Source: Bryobacterales bacterium (GTDB taxonomy: Bacteria > Acidobacteriota > Terriglobia > Bryobacterales > Bryobacteraceae). Taken from it: a stretch of DNA of 48,857 bases. Position numbers and translations under genes: made by a program. Positions 38,650-48,857 of the stretch are shown here, piece after piece (the stretch's first letter is position 1; the number at the start of each line of letters is the position of its first letter). Location: NCBI GenBank assembly GCA_009697505.1, contig SHUD01000015.1:1-48857 (forward strand). The letters are read 5' to 3'. The notes below the pieces were generated by a model, which did not search any database, had not been told where the DNA came from, and worked only from the letters and a program-made list of their open reading frames with translations.

Positions 38650-40582
38650 GCTCAAAAAACCTCTCTACGTCATCCCGTTTGGTGGTGAACGCGTAGTGGG
38701 GCAGGCTATCGAAAAAGATCTGCCCGTATCGCGTCTTCGTAATGCGATGGTCCAACAACGCCAGCACGCCGCGATCCGTGCGGCTGCGAATCAGCCGGCC
38801 GAAACCCTGCTTCAGCGCGATGGCGGCCTGCGGCACCTGGTAACTCGAAAAAGGCTCTCCGCCGTCGTTGCGGATGGCCGCGATGCGCGCCTCCACCACC
38901 GGGTCACTGGGCACCGCGAACGGTAACTTATCAATAATAACGCAGCTCAACTGTTCGCCCGGCACATCGACGCCCTGCCAAAAGGAAGACGTTGCGAACA
39001 GGACGGCGTTGGGCGTCGCGCGGAACTCGTCGAGCAGCGCGCTTCTCGGCCCCGTGCCTTGCAGCAGCGTCTGGAACGGGACTTCGAGCGAGACCTTGTC
39101 GTAAACCAGCCGCATCTGCTGATGGCTGGTGAACAGGCAGAAGGCGCGCCCCCCGCTGTGCAGCAAGATTTCGATGATCTCCCGCGCGGCCGCGGACGGG
39201 AACGCCTGATTGCGCGGATCGGGTAAATCCTGCGGGACATACAAGAGCGCCTGTTTCTGATAGTCGAAATGGCTCTCGACCACCAAGGTCCGCGCGCTGC
39301 GCAGCCCCAGGCGCTGTTTGGTGAACTCGAATTCTCCAGAGACGGCGAGCGTGGCGGATGTCAGCACCGCCGTGTCGATCGCGTCGAACAGTTTTTCGTC
39401 GAGTAGCGACGAAACATCAATGGGCGTGGCCTGCAAAAACGTTCCCCGCCCGCGCTTCTCGATCCAATAGACGTAGGCCTTGTCGTTGGACTCCATCCAA
39501 AACTGCAGACGCCGCGCAATTTCGCGGGCCCGGTTCACCAGCGGGATGGCTTCTTCCGGCGCGGCGCGCAGGAGTTCGAGTTGCAGTGCGACAATTTCCA
39601 GTGCGGCGAGGATATCGCGATAGGCCTCTTCATGTTGCATGAGAAAAGCTTCATGCGCGCGGAAGCCGCTGCGTCCCTCCGCGGCCCCAAAAAGCGTGAA
39701 GAAGTGCCCGGCGCGCTCGCCGAGGATCGTCAAAATGCGGTCCAGTTCCTGCGAGCCGAAATTCTTGCGATGCGCGAGCGATGCCACGTCGCGCACCAGT
39801 TCTTCAAACTGATACGTCGAAACGCTGGTGCCGAAGTATTGCCCGGCGACGTCTTCGATGTCGTGCGCTTCGTCAAAAATCACCGCGCCATAATCGGGGA
39901 TGATCCCGGCGCCCTCGCTGCCAATCGGGCCGCCCTTGACGGCCAGGTCCGCGAAGAACAGGTGGTGATTGACGATAATGATGTCACTCTCCTGCGCCTT
40001 CTGATGCATGGCGGTGATGAAGCAACGCTCAAATTGCTGGCACTTCTGCCCGGAGCATAGTTCGCTGCGGGCGTCGATCTTGGCCCAGGCGGTGCTGGAT
40101 TCCGGCAGAGTCTTGATCTCGGAGCGGTCTCCGGTTTCCGTGGTCTTCTCCCACTCGCGAATGATGCGGAAATCGGCGATTTCTTCCAGGCCGTCGAGGA
40201 TCGGTTCTTTTTCGGCGTCGTAGATTTTCTGGCGGCAGGCGTAATTACCGCGGCCCTTCATGTAACAGGCGCGCAGCGGGCCCAGGTGCCTTTCCAGGAA
40301 CGGGAGGTCCTTGAAGAAAAGTTGTTCCTGCAGGTTCTTGGTGCCCGTGGAAATCACCACGCGCTTGCCGGAGAGAATCGCGGGCACCAGATAGGCCAGC
40401 GTCTTGCCGGTTCCGGTTCCGGCCTCCACAATGAGATGCTTCTTTTCGGCGATGGCGGACTCCGCCGCTTCCGCCATGGCCAGTTGCCCCTCGCGGAATT
40501 CGAAGCTGGGATGCCACTCCGAGAGCAATCCCTTGCGGCCAAAAAACTGGCGGACGGTGAGTGGCTTGGTTGCGGGAGGCAC
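38642..40582 (-). CDS. DinG/YoaA/XPD-like ATP-dependent DNA helicase
   Basis: A 646-residue superfamily 2 helicase with an Fe-S cluster. The Walker A motif is VEAGTGTGKT (residues 52-61). ATP-dependent 5'-3' unwinding is expected. Four cysteines of the Fe-S insert can be seen: ACYMKGRGNYAC, SELCSGQKCQQFERC. The DEAH box is FDEAHDIEDV. C-terminal helicase motifs are AVLTSATLA, FCLFTSHQQM, LFATSSFWQGVDVPG and QGFGRLIRSRTDRG. It starts at GTG 40582. DinG-family helicases resolve R-loops and other obstacles at replication forks. It is followed by queD with an overlap, and its 5' side faces the sigma-factor stop. Confidence 0.93.
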   Translation of the reverse strand: MPPATKPLTVRQFFGRKGLLSEWHPSFEFREGQLAMAEAAESAIAEKKHLIVEAGTGTGKTLAYLVPAILSGKRVVISTGTKNLQEQLFFKDLPFLERHLGPLRACYMKGRGNYACRQKIYDAEKEPILDGLEEIADFRIIREWEKTTETGDRSEIKTLPESSTAWAKIDARSELCSGQKCQQFERCFITAMHQKAQESDIIIVNHHLFFADLAVKGGPIGSEGAGIIPDYGAVIFDEAHDIEDVAGQYFGTSVSTYQFEELVRDVASLAHRKNFGSQELDRILTILGERAGHFFTLFGAAEGRSGFRAHEAFLMQHEEAYRDILAALEIVALQLELLRAAPEEAIPLVNRAREIARRLQFWMESNDKAYVYWIEKRGRGTFLQATPIDVSSLLDEKLFDAIDTAVLTSATLAVSGEFEFTKQRLGLRSARTLVVESHFDYQKQALLYVPQDLPDPRNQAFPSAAAREIIEILLHSGGRAFCLFTSHQQMRLVYDKVSLEVPFQTLLQGTGPRSALLDEFRATPNAVLFATSSFWQGVDVPGEQLSCVIIDKLPFAVPSDPVVEARIAAIRNDGGEPFSSYQVPQAAIALKQGFGRLIRSRTDRGVLALLDHRITKTRYGQIFFDSLPHYAFTTKRDDVERFFEHV

Positions 40583-40610
40583 CTACTCGACAATGTTAGC
40601 AGCCGCTCGA

Positions 40611-40634
40611 AGCCCCGCTTGTATCGGGGGCTTA
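40611..40634. terminator. GC-rich hairpin between sigma factor and helicase genes
   Basis: AAGCCCC (40611-40617) and GGGGCTT (40628-40634, preceded by one more G) form a seven-base stem with a ten-base loop, in the 91-base space after the sigma-factor stop. A T-rich tail is missing on either strand, so it may be a weak terminator or a processing structure. Confidence 0.35.
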
Positions 40635-40673
40635 TATGGGCAAGCTGGGGGGCCTGCGTGACACCGCCCTGCT

Positions 40674-41558
40674 TTAGAACGCCTGGCTGGAAGTGATGCC
40701 GGTCGATTCGAGCGCGACCTGCATTTTCTCGAGCGCCGCCTTGTGAATCTGCGACACGCGGCTCTCATTGATGCCCAGGATGCCGCCAATTTCCTTCATG
40801 GTCATTTCGTTGGTGTAGTACAGCGTCACGACCTTTTGATAACGTTCCGGCAGAACTTTCATGGCGTCGCCCAACACGCTGCGCAGTTGCTGGTGCGCGC
40901 AGATGGAATCGGGATGCGTTTCCGGGCCGGTCGGGAAGTCCGGCGCGGGCAGATCTTCGTTATCGTTGGAGCGCGTGGAGGCCGACACCAGGCCGACATT
41001 GCGCAGATCCAGCATCATGCTGCGCCACCGTTCTTCGTCCATGCCCAGCTTCTGGGCCACTTCCGACTCGGTCGGATTCCTTTGCAATGTGGAGGCCAGT
41101 TCGCGTGTGGCCGCTTCCACCTGCTTGTGGCGCCGGCGCATGTCGCGCGAAGCCCAGTCGAGTTGGCGCAGGCTGTCGAGAATCGCGCCCTTGATGCGGT
41201 GTTTGGCGTAGCTCGAAAAAGCCACCTGTTTATCGGGGTTGAACTTGCTCGCCGCGTCGAACAATCCCAGGACGCCGGCGTGGACCAGGTCGTCAAGGTC
41301 GACGTGAACGGGAAGATTCTCGTGTACGCGGATGGCAATCGCCTTGACCAAGGGAAGATGCTCCAGCACCACCTGATCGCGCCGCGCGAGTCTGGCGGCT
41401 TCCGCCTGGGCTGCCTTCTGGCTGGCGCTGCGTGCCGTGGCGCTTACTCCCATTGGTTTTACGGGCGCGCCAGCAGCGGCCCTGCGGCGCCTTAGGGCAG
41501 GGGAAGCGACAGGAGCGTGGGCGAGAGCGACGGCGGCGGCGGTCTTGGTCTTCATCAT
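40674..41558 (-). CDS. FliA/WhiG-type RNA polymerase sigma factor
   Basis: A 294-residue alternative sigma factor of the sigma-28 group. An Ala-rich basic N-terminus of about 60 residues precedes region 2 (EHLPLVKAIAIRVHENLPVHVDLDDLVHAGVLGLFDAASKFNPDKQVAFSSYAKHRIKGAILDSLRQLDWASR), region 3 (RNPTESEVAQKLGMDEERW) and region 4 (VLPERYQKVVTLYYTNEMTMKEIGGILGINESRVSQIHKAALEKM). That is the FliA/WhiG layout. No flagellar gene is near, so its regulon is unknown. A strong SD (GGAGGAAACACG) precedes ATG 41558. An RsbW-like and an RsbV-like protein at 36.2-37.0 kb may control it. Confidence 0.92.
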   Translation of the reverse strand: MMKTKTAAAVALAHAPVASPALRRRRAAAGAPVKPMGVSATARSASQKAAQAEAARLARRDQVVLEHLPLVKAIAIRVHENLPVHVDLDDLVHAGVLGLFDAASKFNPDKQVAFSSYAKHRIKGAILDSLRQLDWASRDMRRRHKQVEAATRELASTLQRNPTESEVAQKLGMDEERWRSMMLDLRNVGLVSASTRSNDNEDLPAPDFPTGPETHPDSICAHQQLRSVLGDAMKVLPERYQKVVTLYYTNEMTMKEIGGILGINESRVSQIHKAALEKMQVALESTGITSSQAF

Positions 41559-41796
41559 CGTGTTTCCTCCGATGCCAGAGAAAATGCACGCCTTAGACCG
41601 TTTGTCCTAAAGTCCCGGATAAGGTTGTGAATGGGAACGCCAAGGGAGTAGTTAAGTCCACTGTAATGAATAGAAAAGGGGAAAAGATCGGGATCAGGTT
41701 GGGTTGTCGCTAGGGGGCTCGCCGGGCTTTGGTTACTGTTTCCGTTCCATTCTGGGGCCGCGTTTTCATGAAAGCTTTCCAAACCGGAACACGGGC

Positions 41797-41859
41797 TCCG
41801 ATTTGGGATCGGAATGAACAGCAAAACCCTCCGGTAAGTAGCAGCTTAATGGGTAAGCT
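41797..41859. promoter_or_regulatory. two matched hairpins upstream of the sigma-factor gene
   Basis: The space 41559-41927 (369 bases) holds no accepted gene. Within it are TCCGAT-TTGGG-ATCGGA (41797-41813) and AGCTTA-ATGGG-TAAGCT (41843-41859), each a perfect six-base stem with a five-base loop ending GGG, 29 bases apart. They lie 240-300 bases upstream of the sigma-factor start and could be part of a leader or an operator pair. Confidence 0.35.
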
Positions 41860-41927
41860 AGGGTATGTACCTCGAAGAATCCCCTTAGTTGCGGCCTAAA
41901 ATGATCCGAAAGTGGATATGCCGCACC

Positions 41928-42086
41928 TTAGTCGGCACGGTCCTTTAGTACAACCAGGTATGTTTTCAACGCAAAGCCGCCCAGAACCACCCAGATCACG
42001 ATGCGCGGCTTGCCATCTAAGGTGAGTGTTGCCAACACCGCCAGTATTGCGTAGGTCGCCATTGCGTATGTGAAACGGCGTTTCAT
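41928..42086 (-). CDS. 52-residue membrane protein downstream of tonB
   Basis: ATG 42086 to TAA 41928 encodes 52 residues: MKRRFTYAMATYAILAVLAT, then LTLDGKPR, then IVIWVVLGGFALKTYLVVLKD and a short RAD end. Two hydrophobic segments joined by a short charged loop suggest a two-pass inner-membrane protein with the N-terminus basic. A GGA stands just before the ATG, which is 12 bases after the tonB stop on the same strand. Strong, protein-like codon use; too short for most gene finders. No family is recognised. Confidence 0.7.
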   Translation of the reverse strand: MKRRFTYAMATYAILAVLATLTLDGKPRIVIWVVLGGFALKTYLVVLKDRAD

Positions 42087-42098
42087 TCCGGGATTCGG

Positions 42099-43124
42099 TT
42101 AGCGGGCCGCCTGATTATAAGTGAACGCCAATTGCAGGCGGATCTCGTTGCCCTTGAAGTTCTTAGGCAGTTCGGGGAAGGGGTAGGACGCACTGATGCC
42201 GGCCACGGCGGCGCGATCGAAGGCGGAAGTGCCGGAGGATTCGGCGATCACCAGTTTCGGAACTCCGCCACGGCGATTGATGATGAATTGCACCAACACG
42301 CGGCCCTTGCGGCCCAGGCGCGCGCTTTCCGGGATGACCGACATCCAGTTCACGCGGACCGCAGTGAGAACTTGCACCAAGTAGGGTTTGAAATCGACGC
42401 CTTCCGGATCGCTCAGCAACTGTAAGTTGCTGCGGATGGGCCCTGAGGAGGGCGCTTGAGTCGAATTGAGCGTGCTATTGGTTGCGTCCAGGTCGCCGAT
42501 CACCATGCCGCCGCCCGCCGAAGGCTGCGGCGTCTGCAAGGGCGGGGGCTGCGTGCGCATGGCTTCTTCGACGCTGGAAGCGATGCGCGGCAGCCGGACG
42601 TTGGGATTGACGCTGATCCGCTCCGCCGTGCCCGCCGCGCCCACGCTCTCAAACGCCAGCTTCGGTTGTTCCGCCGGAGGCTCGATGGGCGGCAGATGCC
42701 CGGGCGAAGCGGCTGGCGGCGGAGGCGTAGTCAAAGCGGCGTCCAGCTTCGGAGGCTCGATCGGCGCGGGGATCACGGGGACAGGCACAGGGCCGGGTTC
42801 CAGAGGGCGGGCTCGCGGAGCCTGCGGAACCGGCGCGGGTGGAGCCGCGCTGCGGACGTCCAGATTGTGCGTGATTTTGCCTTGGTTAGGATCTCTTTGC
42901 GTCAGGTCTTTGGGGATATAGAGCGGTACACTCTTGCGGACATCGAAGGCGACTTCGACCGGCGCGATATGGCCGCCGGGTGCGTTGACGGCGGCGACGA
43001 ACGCCAGATACACGGCGACGTGATAGACCAGAATCCCGGCTATCGCGGCAGCCATCCGCGAGGGCGGAATGGGTTCGCGCCATTCCCACAGTAGATGCAG
43101 TTCGTGAGCGTCCCTGGGTTTCAC
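42099..43124 (-). CDS. TonB-family energy-transducing protein
   Basis: A 341-residue inner-membrane-anchored protein. The membrane anchor is AAIAGILVYHVAVYLAFVAAV, followed by a long Pro-rich periplasmic spacer (APPAPVPQAPRARPLEPGP, IEPPKLDAALTTPPPPA) and the C-terminal TonB domain: VDFKPYLVQVLTAVRVNWMSVIPESARLGRKGRVLVQFIINRRGGVPKLVIAESSGTSAFDRAAVAGISASYPFPELP. TonB proteins drive transport through outer-membrane receptors, or serve other envelope tasks. GTG 43124 overlaps the Gfo/Idh stop (GTGA). ExbB/ExbD are not in the window. Confidence 0.88.
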   Translation of the reverse strand: MKPRDAHELHLLWEWREPIPPSRMAAAIAGILVYHVAVYLAFVAAVNAPGGHIAPVEVAFDVRKSVPLYIPKDLTQRDPNQGKITHNLDVRSAAPPAPVPQAPRARPLEPGPVPVPVIPAPIEPPKLDAALTTPPPPAASPGHLPPIEPPAEQPKLAFESVGAAGTAERISVNPNVRLPRIASSVEEAMRTQPPPLQTPQPSAGGGMVIGDLDATNSTLNSTQAPSSGPIRSNLQLLSDPEGVDFKPYLVQVLTAVRVNWMSVIPESARLGRKGRVLVQFIINRRGGVPKLVIAESSGTSAFDRAAVAGISASYPFPELPKNFKGNEIRLQLAFTYNQAAR

Positions 43125-44074
43125 GTGGTTGCCAGTGTTTTTTCCACTAAACGATAATGCTCGTCTATCTTGGCCAGGATTTCAAACGCCACTTCCAATG
43201 CGGCCAAGCCTTGTTCCCCGGTCACGCGCGGCGGCTGGCGGGTGGCGATACTGGCGAAGAATCCCTCTAATTCAAGACGCAGAGGCTCATCCTTGGTTAC
43301 CGGGAGCTGGGCAAAGTCAATGGCCATGGGCGGCTTTACGCGGAAACGGACGGCGTCCTGGCGGTGATAGTCGAGAGAAATGTACTCGTGCGGCTGAAAC
43401 AAGCGGAGTTTGCGCACGCGCTCCGTCGAAACGCGGCTGGCGGTGAGGTTGGCGATGCAGCCGCTGGGAAACTGAATGCGGACGTTGGCGATATCGACTT
43501 TCTCCGACAAGATGCGGATTCCCGCCGCGCGAATGTCATCCGGCTTCTCCCTGGTGAGGGCGAGGAGGATATCCACGTCGTGAATCATCAGGTCCAGCAC
43601 GACATCCACGTCCAGGCAGCGGGGCGTGAACTCGCTTAAGCGGTGGATCTCAAAAAACAGTGGCGTGCCGATGGCTTGTTCCAGAGCGATGACCGCGGGA
43701 TTGAAGCGCTCCAGATGCCCGATTTGCAGAATCCGCCGATGGCGCGCGGCGGCATCCACCAAAGTTCGCGCGGCGGCGAGCGAGTGCGCGATGGGTTTTT
43801 CCACCATCACGTCGAGGCCGGCCTCGATCAGGCGGCAGCCGGTTTCCGCGTGGGCGACCGTGGGTGTGGCGACGACGGCGGCATCGGCGTTGGCGGCCAG
43901 TTCTTCCAGGCTCGAGAAGACGCGGCATCCGTAGGGTTCGGCGACTTTGGCGGCGTGCCCGGCGTTAAGGTCGTAAACCCCGGCGAGTTCAGCGCGCTCA
44001 GACTGATGAATCACCCGCAGATGATTCTTGCCGAAAGCACCGGCTCCGGCGACGGCGACGCGTGGCTTCCCCAT
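43121..44074 (-). CDS. Gfo/Idh/MocA-family oxidoreductase
   Basis: A 317-residue NAD(P)-dependent sugar oxidoreductase. N-terminal Rossmann motif VAVAGAGAFGKNHLRVI, then VYDLNAGHAAKVAE, AVVATPTVAHAETGCRLIEAGLDVMVEKPIAHSL with the conserved EKP, IGHLERFNPAVIAL and VLDLMIHDVDILLAL. 'AFGKNHLR' and 'HLERFNPA' recall the group linked to lipid A amino-sugar synthesis (GnnA-like UDP-GlcNAc 3-dehydrogenase), but no lpx genes are adjacent, so this is only a suggestion. It starts three bases after the 2OG oxygenase gene. Confidence 0.85.
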   Translation of the reverse strand: MGKPRVAVAGAGAFGKNHLRVIHQSERAELAGVYDLNAGHAAKVAEPYGCRVFSSLEELAANADAAVVATPTVAHAETGCRLIEAGLDVMVEKPIAHSLAAARTLVDAAARHRRILQIGHLERFNPAVIALEQAIGTPLFFEIHRLSEFTPRCLDVDVVLDLMIHDVDILLALTREKPDDIRAAGIRILSEKVDIANVRIQFPSGCIANLTASRVSTERVRKLRLFQPHEYISLDYHRQDAVRFRVKPPMAIDFAQLPVTKDEPLRLELEGFFASIATRQPPRVTGEQGLAALEVAFEILAKIDEHYRLVEKTLATT

Positions 44075-44077
44075 CGG

Positions 44078-45397
44078 CTACCCCAGCATCTTCGTGAGCG
44101 TCCGCACCAGCGGATGGCGGGCGCGGATCTCGGTTACCAGAAAGGCCAGGTCGCGGCTATCGACATTGGTATCCACCGCGCGTCCCTGGGCGGTGGTGCC
44201 GATGTTGAGGCGGAAGGTTTGCTCCGCCGGTTGCGACAACTTCAACGCAACTGCGAAGCTTCCTCCTCCCACAGGAGTCTCCGCCGAGGTTGAGCCCGCG
44301 CTCAGCCGCACGCGTCCCGGCGGAGCATTTTCCGGACGCCAGCCGCGCAATAGAATTCCGGAGACTTGCGTGAGCGGCTGGATATCGAACTCGGCGTGGG
44401 AAGCCATCCAGCGGTCCGGGAAGACGCCAACGGCCGATCCCGCCTGCAACACGTATCCGGTCAGAGGCACGCGCACGTACATGGTGAGATCTTTGATCAG
44501 ATGATCGCGGGCGGCGATCTCGCGATTCTTCTCCAGCTCCATCTTGTGATACATCCGCAACCAATCGTCGCGGCGTTTGAGGAGCGTGTTAATATCGGCG
44601 ATGTCTTGGCCCGTCAGCGCGCGGCCTTCCTGAAAGTGTGGCGGCAGGGGCCTCTGCACGTAGAACGTCGCGTGCATGGGGACGACCTCTTCCGCCGGCC
44701 GGTCTTTGGTGTAGAGGTAAATCGAAATCGACTTCCGCGACAGGTTCCGCCGGTCCTCCGGAAGTTCGATCTTGGGAAAGCCGTGCCACGAGTATTCGTT
44801 GGTCTCGAACATCACGCAACGGTTAAACAGCGGATCGAAGGCGCGAATCTGGTTGTTCTTGTGATCCCAGGGATTGGAATGGATTTCGATGGCCCCGCCC
44901 CACGCGGTTTCCCATTCCTGGTTCATGTAGATTATGATGTTGAGGCGGCGGTGTAACTGCTGCGCTTCGTCGTAGTTGAAGTCGACGTGCGCGTCGAGTT
45001 CCTGGCCGTGACGGTTTTCGTGAGTTCCGCCTCCGTAGAGCTTGGGGTCCATCAGCAGATCGGGGATGCCGGAGAGCCGGCTCATCAGATCGAGGAACCC
45101 TGGCGAGCCAATCAACTCGTAGAGTTCTTCGTAAGCGGGGCTGATTTTGCGGATCTTGGTATTGACCGCCTTGCCGCCGAGTTCGCCCATGTCATTCATG
45201 GCCAGCTTGGGGTCGAAGCTCGGGAATTCACTCAATAGTCTTTCCGCGAACTCCGGCGCGAAGAAGTTTTCAATCATCACGTGCCGGAACGGCTGAGCGC
45301 CTAGAAATGCCTCGCGATGCTGGTCCGCGTGCTGGATCACGGATTCCGAGACTCGCGGCACGGCAGTTTTCAAGGGTGGCATCGGCAGTGGGTTCAT
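44078..45397 (-). CDS. 2OG-Fe(II) oxygenase with C-terminal beta domain
   Basis: A 439-residue protein. The N-terminal half has the prolyl-4-hydroxylase/SM-20-type jelly roll: [25 protein letters not shown], then the Fe ligands H-x-D in [35 protein letters not shown], the second His in [14 protein letters not shown] and [15 protein letters not shown] with the 2-oxoglutarate-binding basic residue. After a coiled stretch the C-terminal 110 residues form a second beta-rich region. Hydroxylation of a protein, sugar or small molecule is expected. ATG 45397 was chosen; ATG 45382 is possible. It is divergent from the hybrid kinase, and precedes the Gfo/Idh gene by three bases. Confidence 0.85.
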   Translation of the reverse strand: MNPLPMPPLKTAVPRVSESVIQHADQHREAFLGAQPFRHVMIENFFAPEFAERLLSEFPSFDPKLAMNDMGELGGKAVNTKIRKISPAYEELYELIGSPGFLDLMSRLSGIPDLLMDPKLYGGGTHENRHGQELDAHVDFNYDEAQQLHRRLNIIIYMNQEWETAWGGAIEIHSNPWDHKNNQIRAFDPLFNRCVMFETNEYSWHGFPKIELPEDRRNLSRKSISIYLYTKDRPAEEVVPMHATFYVQRPLPPHFQEGRALTGQDIADINTLLKRRDDWLRMYHKMELEKNREIAARDHLIKDLTMYVRVPLTGYVLQAGSAVGVFPDRWMASHAEFDIQPLTQVSGILLRGWRPENAPPGRVRLSAGSTSAETPVGGGSFAVALKLSQPAEQTFRLNIGTTAQGRAVDTNVDSRDLAFLVTEIRARHPLVRTLTKMLG

Positions 45398-45465
45398 GCG
45401 TCCTGTATCAGGATACCCTAACGAAATCAATAAGAACCGCCGAATGGAGAGTGCGGGATACTCCC

Positions 45466-48776
<3,311 letters not shown>

Positions 48777-48780
<4 letters not shown>

Positions 48781-48857
48781 AGCAAACACTCTCGGTGCTC
48801 GCGGAACTGGACGACTGGGGTATCCTCTCTTCGTTTTTTCCTGAGGGGTGGCAGCAG
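48777..48857 (+). CDS. transposase N-terminus (IS4-like), truncated by window edge
   Basis: Twenty-seven residues are visible, [15 protein letters not shown] then [12 protein letters not shown]. The FFPEGWQ motif with a preceding helix is reminiscent of the N-terminus of IS4-family transposases. The frame is open at the window end and overlaps the altered kinase stop by three bases. The DDE catalytic residues would lie further on. The family call is tentative. Confidence 0.6.

Noticed and set aside
41555-41824. 89-residue frame on the minus strand upstream of the sigma-factor gene
   Set aside because: It has no SD, low complexity and overlaps the sigma-factor start; it crosses the hairpin region.
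41770-41880. Possible cyclic-di-GMP (GEMM-I) riboswitch, from CCGGTAAGTAGC and GCAAAACCCTCCGG
   Set aside because: The fragments resemble the GEMM receptor segments, but the order and pairing do not fit and no gene lies downstream on that strand.

Overview
The window reads like chromosome of a GC-rich, diderm, heterotrophic soil-type bacterium, most likely an Acidobacteriota member near Bryobacterales/Solibacter. This is my inference from gene content: futalosine-type menaquinone genes, a long tandem ThyX, Omp85/TamB genes, M13 and S41 secreted peptidases, a Reg_prop hybrid kinase, and secreted families of the 'GKPDLSGMWQ' type. No database search was possible. Many starts are GTG or TTG, and many neighbours overlap by ATGA or GTGA.

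Layout. 1-2.3 kb: tRNA-Thr, then three damaged genes in a row (a frameshifted secreted double-VOC protein, a 5'-truncated membrane-protein remnant with an in-frame stop, a frameshifted HPt protein). 2.3-4.7 kb: mqnD behind a double palindrome, overlapping a secreted HEAT-repeat protein, then a small hypothetical gene. 4.75-6.2 kb: an AT-richer three-gene islet (RelE/HigB-like toxin candidate, XRE regulator with a long tail, DUF3467-like protein) with its own promoter and palindrome. 6.2-11.5 kb: nucleotide genes (tandem thyX, dut, dcd) with a secreted protein, a DUF1345-like membrane protein and a Ca2+/cation exchanger. 11.5-13.3 kb: aroB overlapping menG/ubiE. 13.3-21 kb: an envelope operon of a BamA/TamA-like Omp85 protein with about seven POTRA domains, a SurA-N-like chaperone without PPIase, and TamB. 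21-25 kb: an NHL-repeat protein, then a copper islet (His/Cys-rich small protein, Tat-exported multicopper oxidase, TolC-type protein). 25-28.9 kb: galE, rseP, dxr and a possible small leading ORF, all on the minus strand behind a good sigma70-type promoter. 29-31 kb: two dehydrogenases and a small HTH protein. 31-36 kb: M13 peptidase, FtsB, zinc-ribbon protein, LolA-like protein and S41 peptidase.

36-41.6 kb is regulatory: an RsbW-like kinase, an RsbV-like STAS protein, a NarL-type response regulator, a ferredoxin, queD, a DinG-family helicase and a FliA/WhiG-type sigma factor, which together could form a partner-switching circuit. 41.9-45.4 kb: a 52-residue membrane protein, a TonB-family protein, a Gfo/Idh oxidoreductase and a 2OG-Fe(II) oxygenase in one tightly packed run. 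45.5-48.9 kb: a propeller-sensor histidine kinase whose 3' end is apparently cut by an insertion sequence whose transposase runs off the window.

The best candidates for something new are the three-gene toxin-antitoxin-like islet, the BamA/SurA-N/TamB operon, the small ORF before dxr, the double palindrome before mqnD and the IS-truncated kinase. No CRISPR array, rRNA or prophage was seen.
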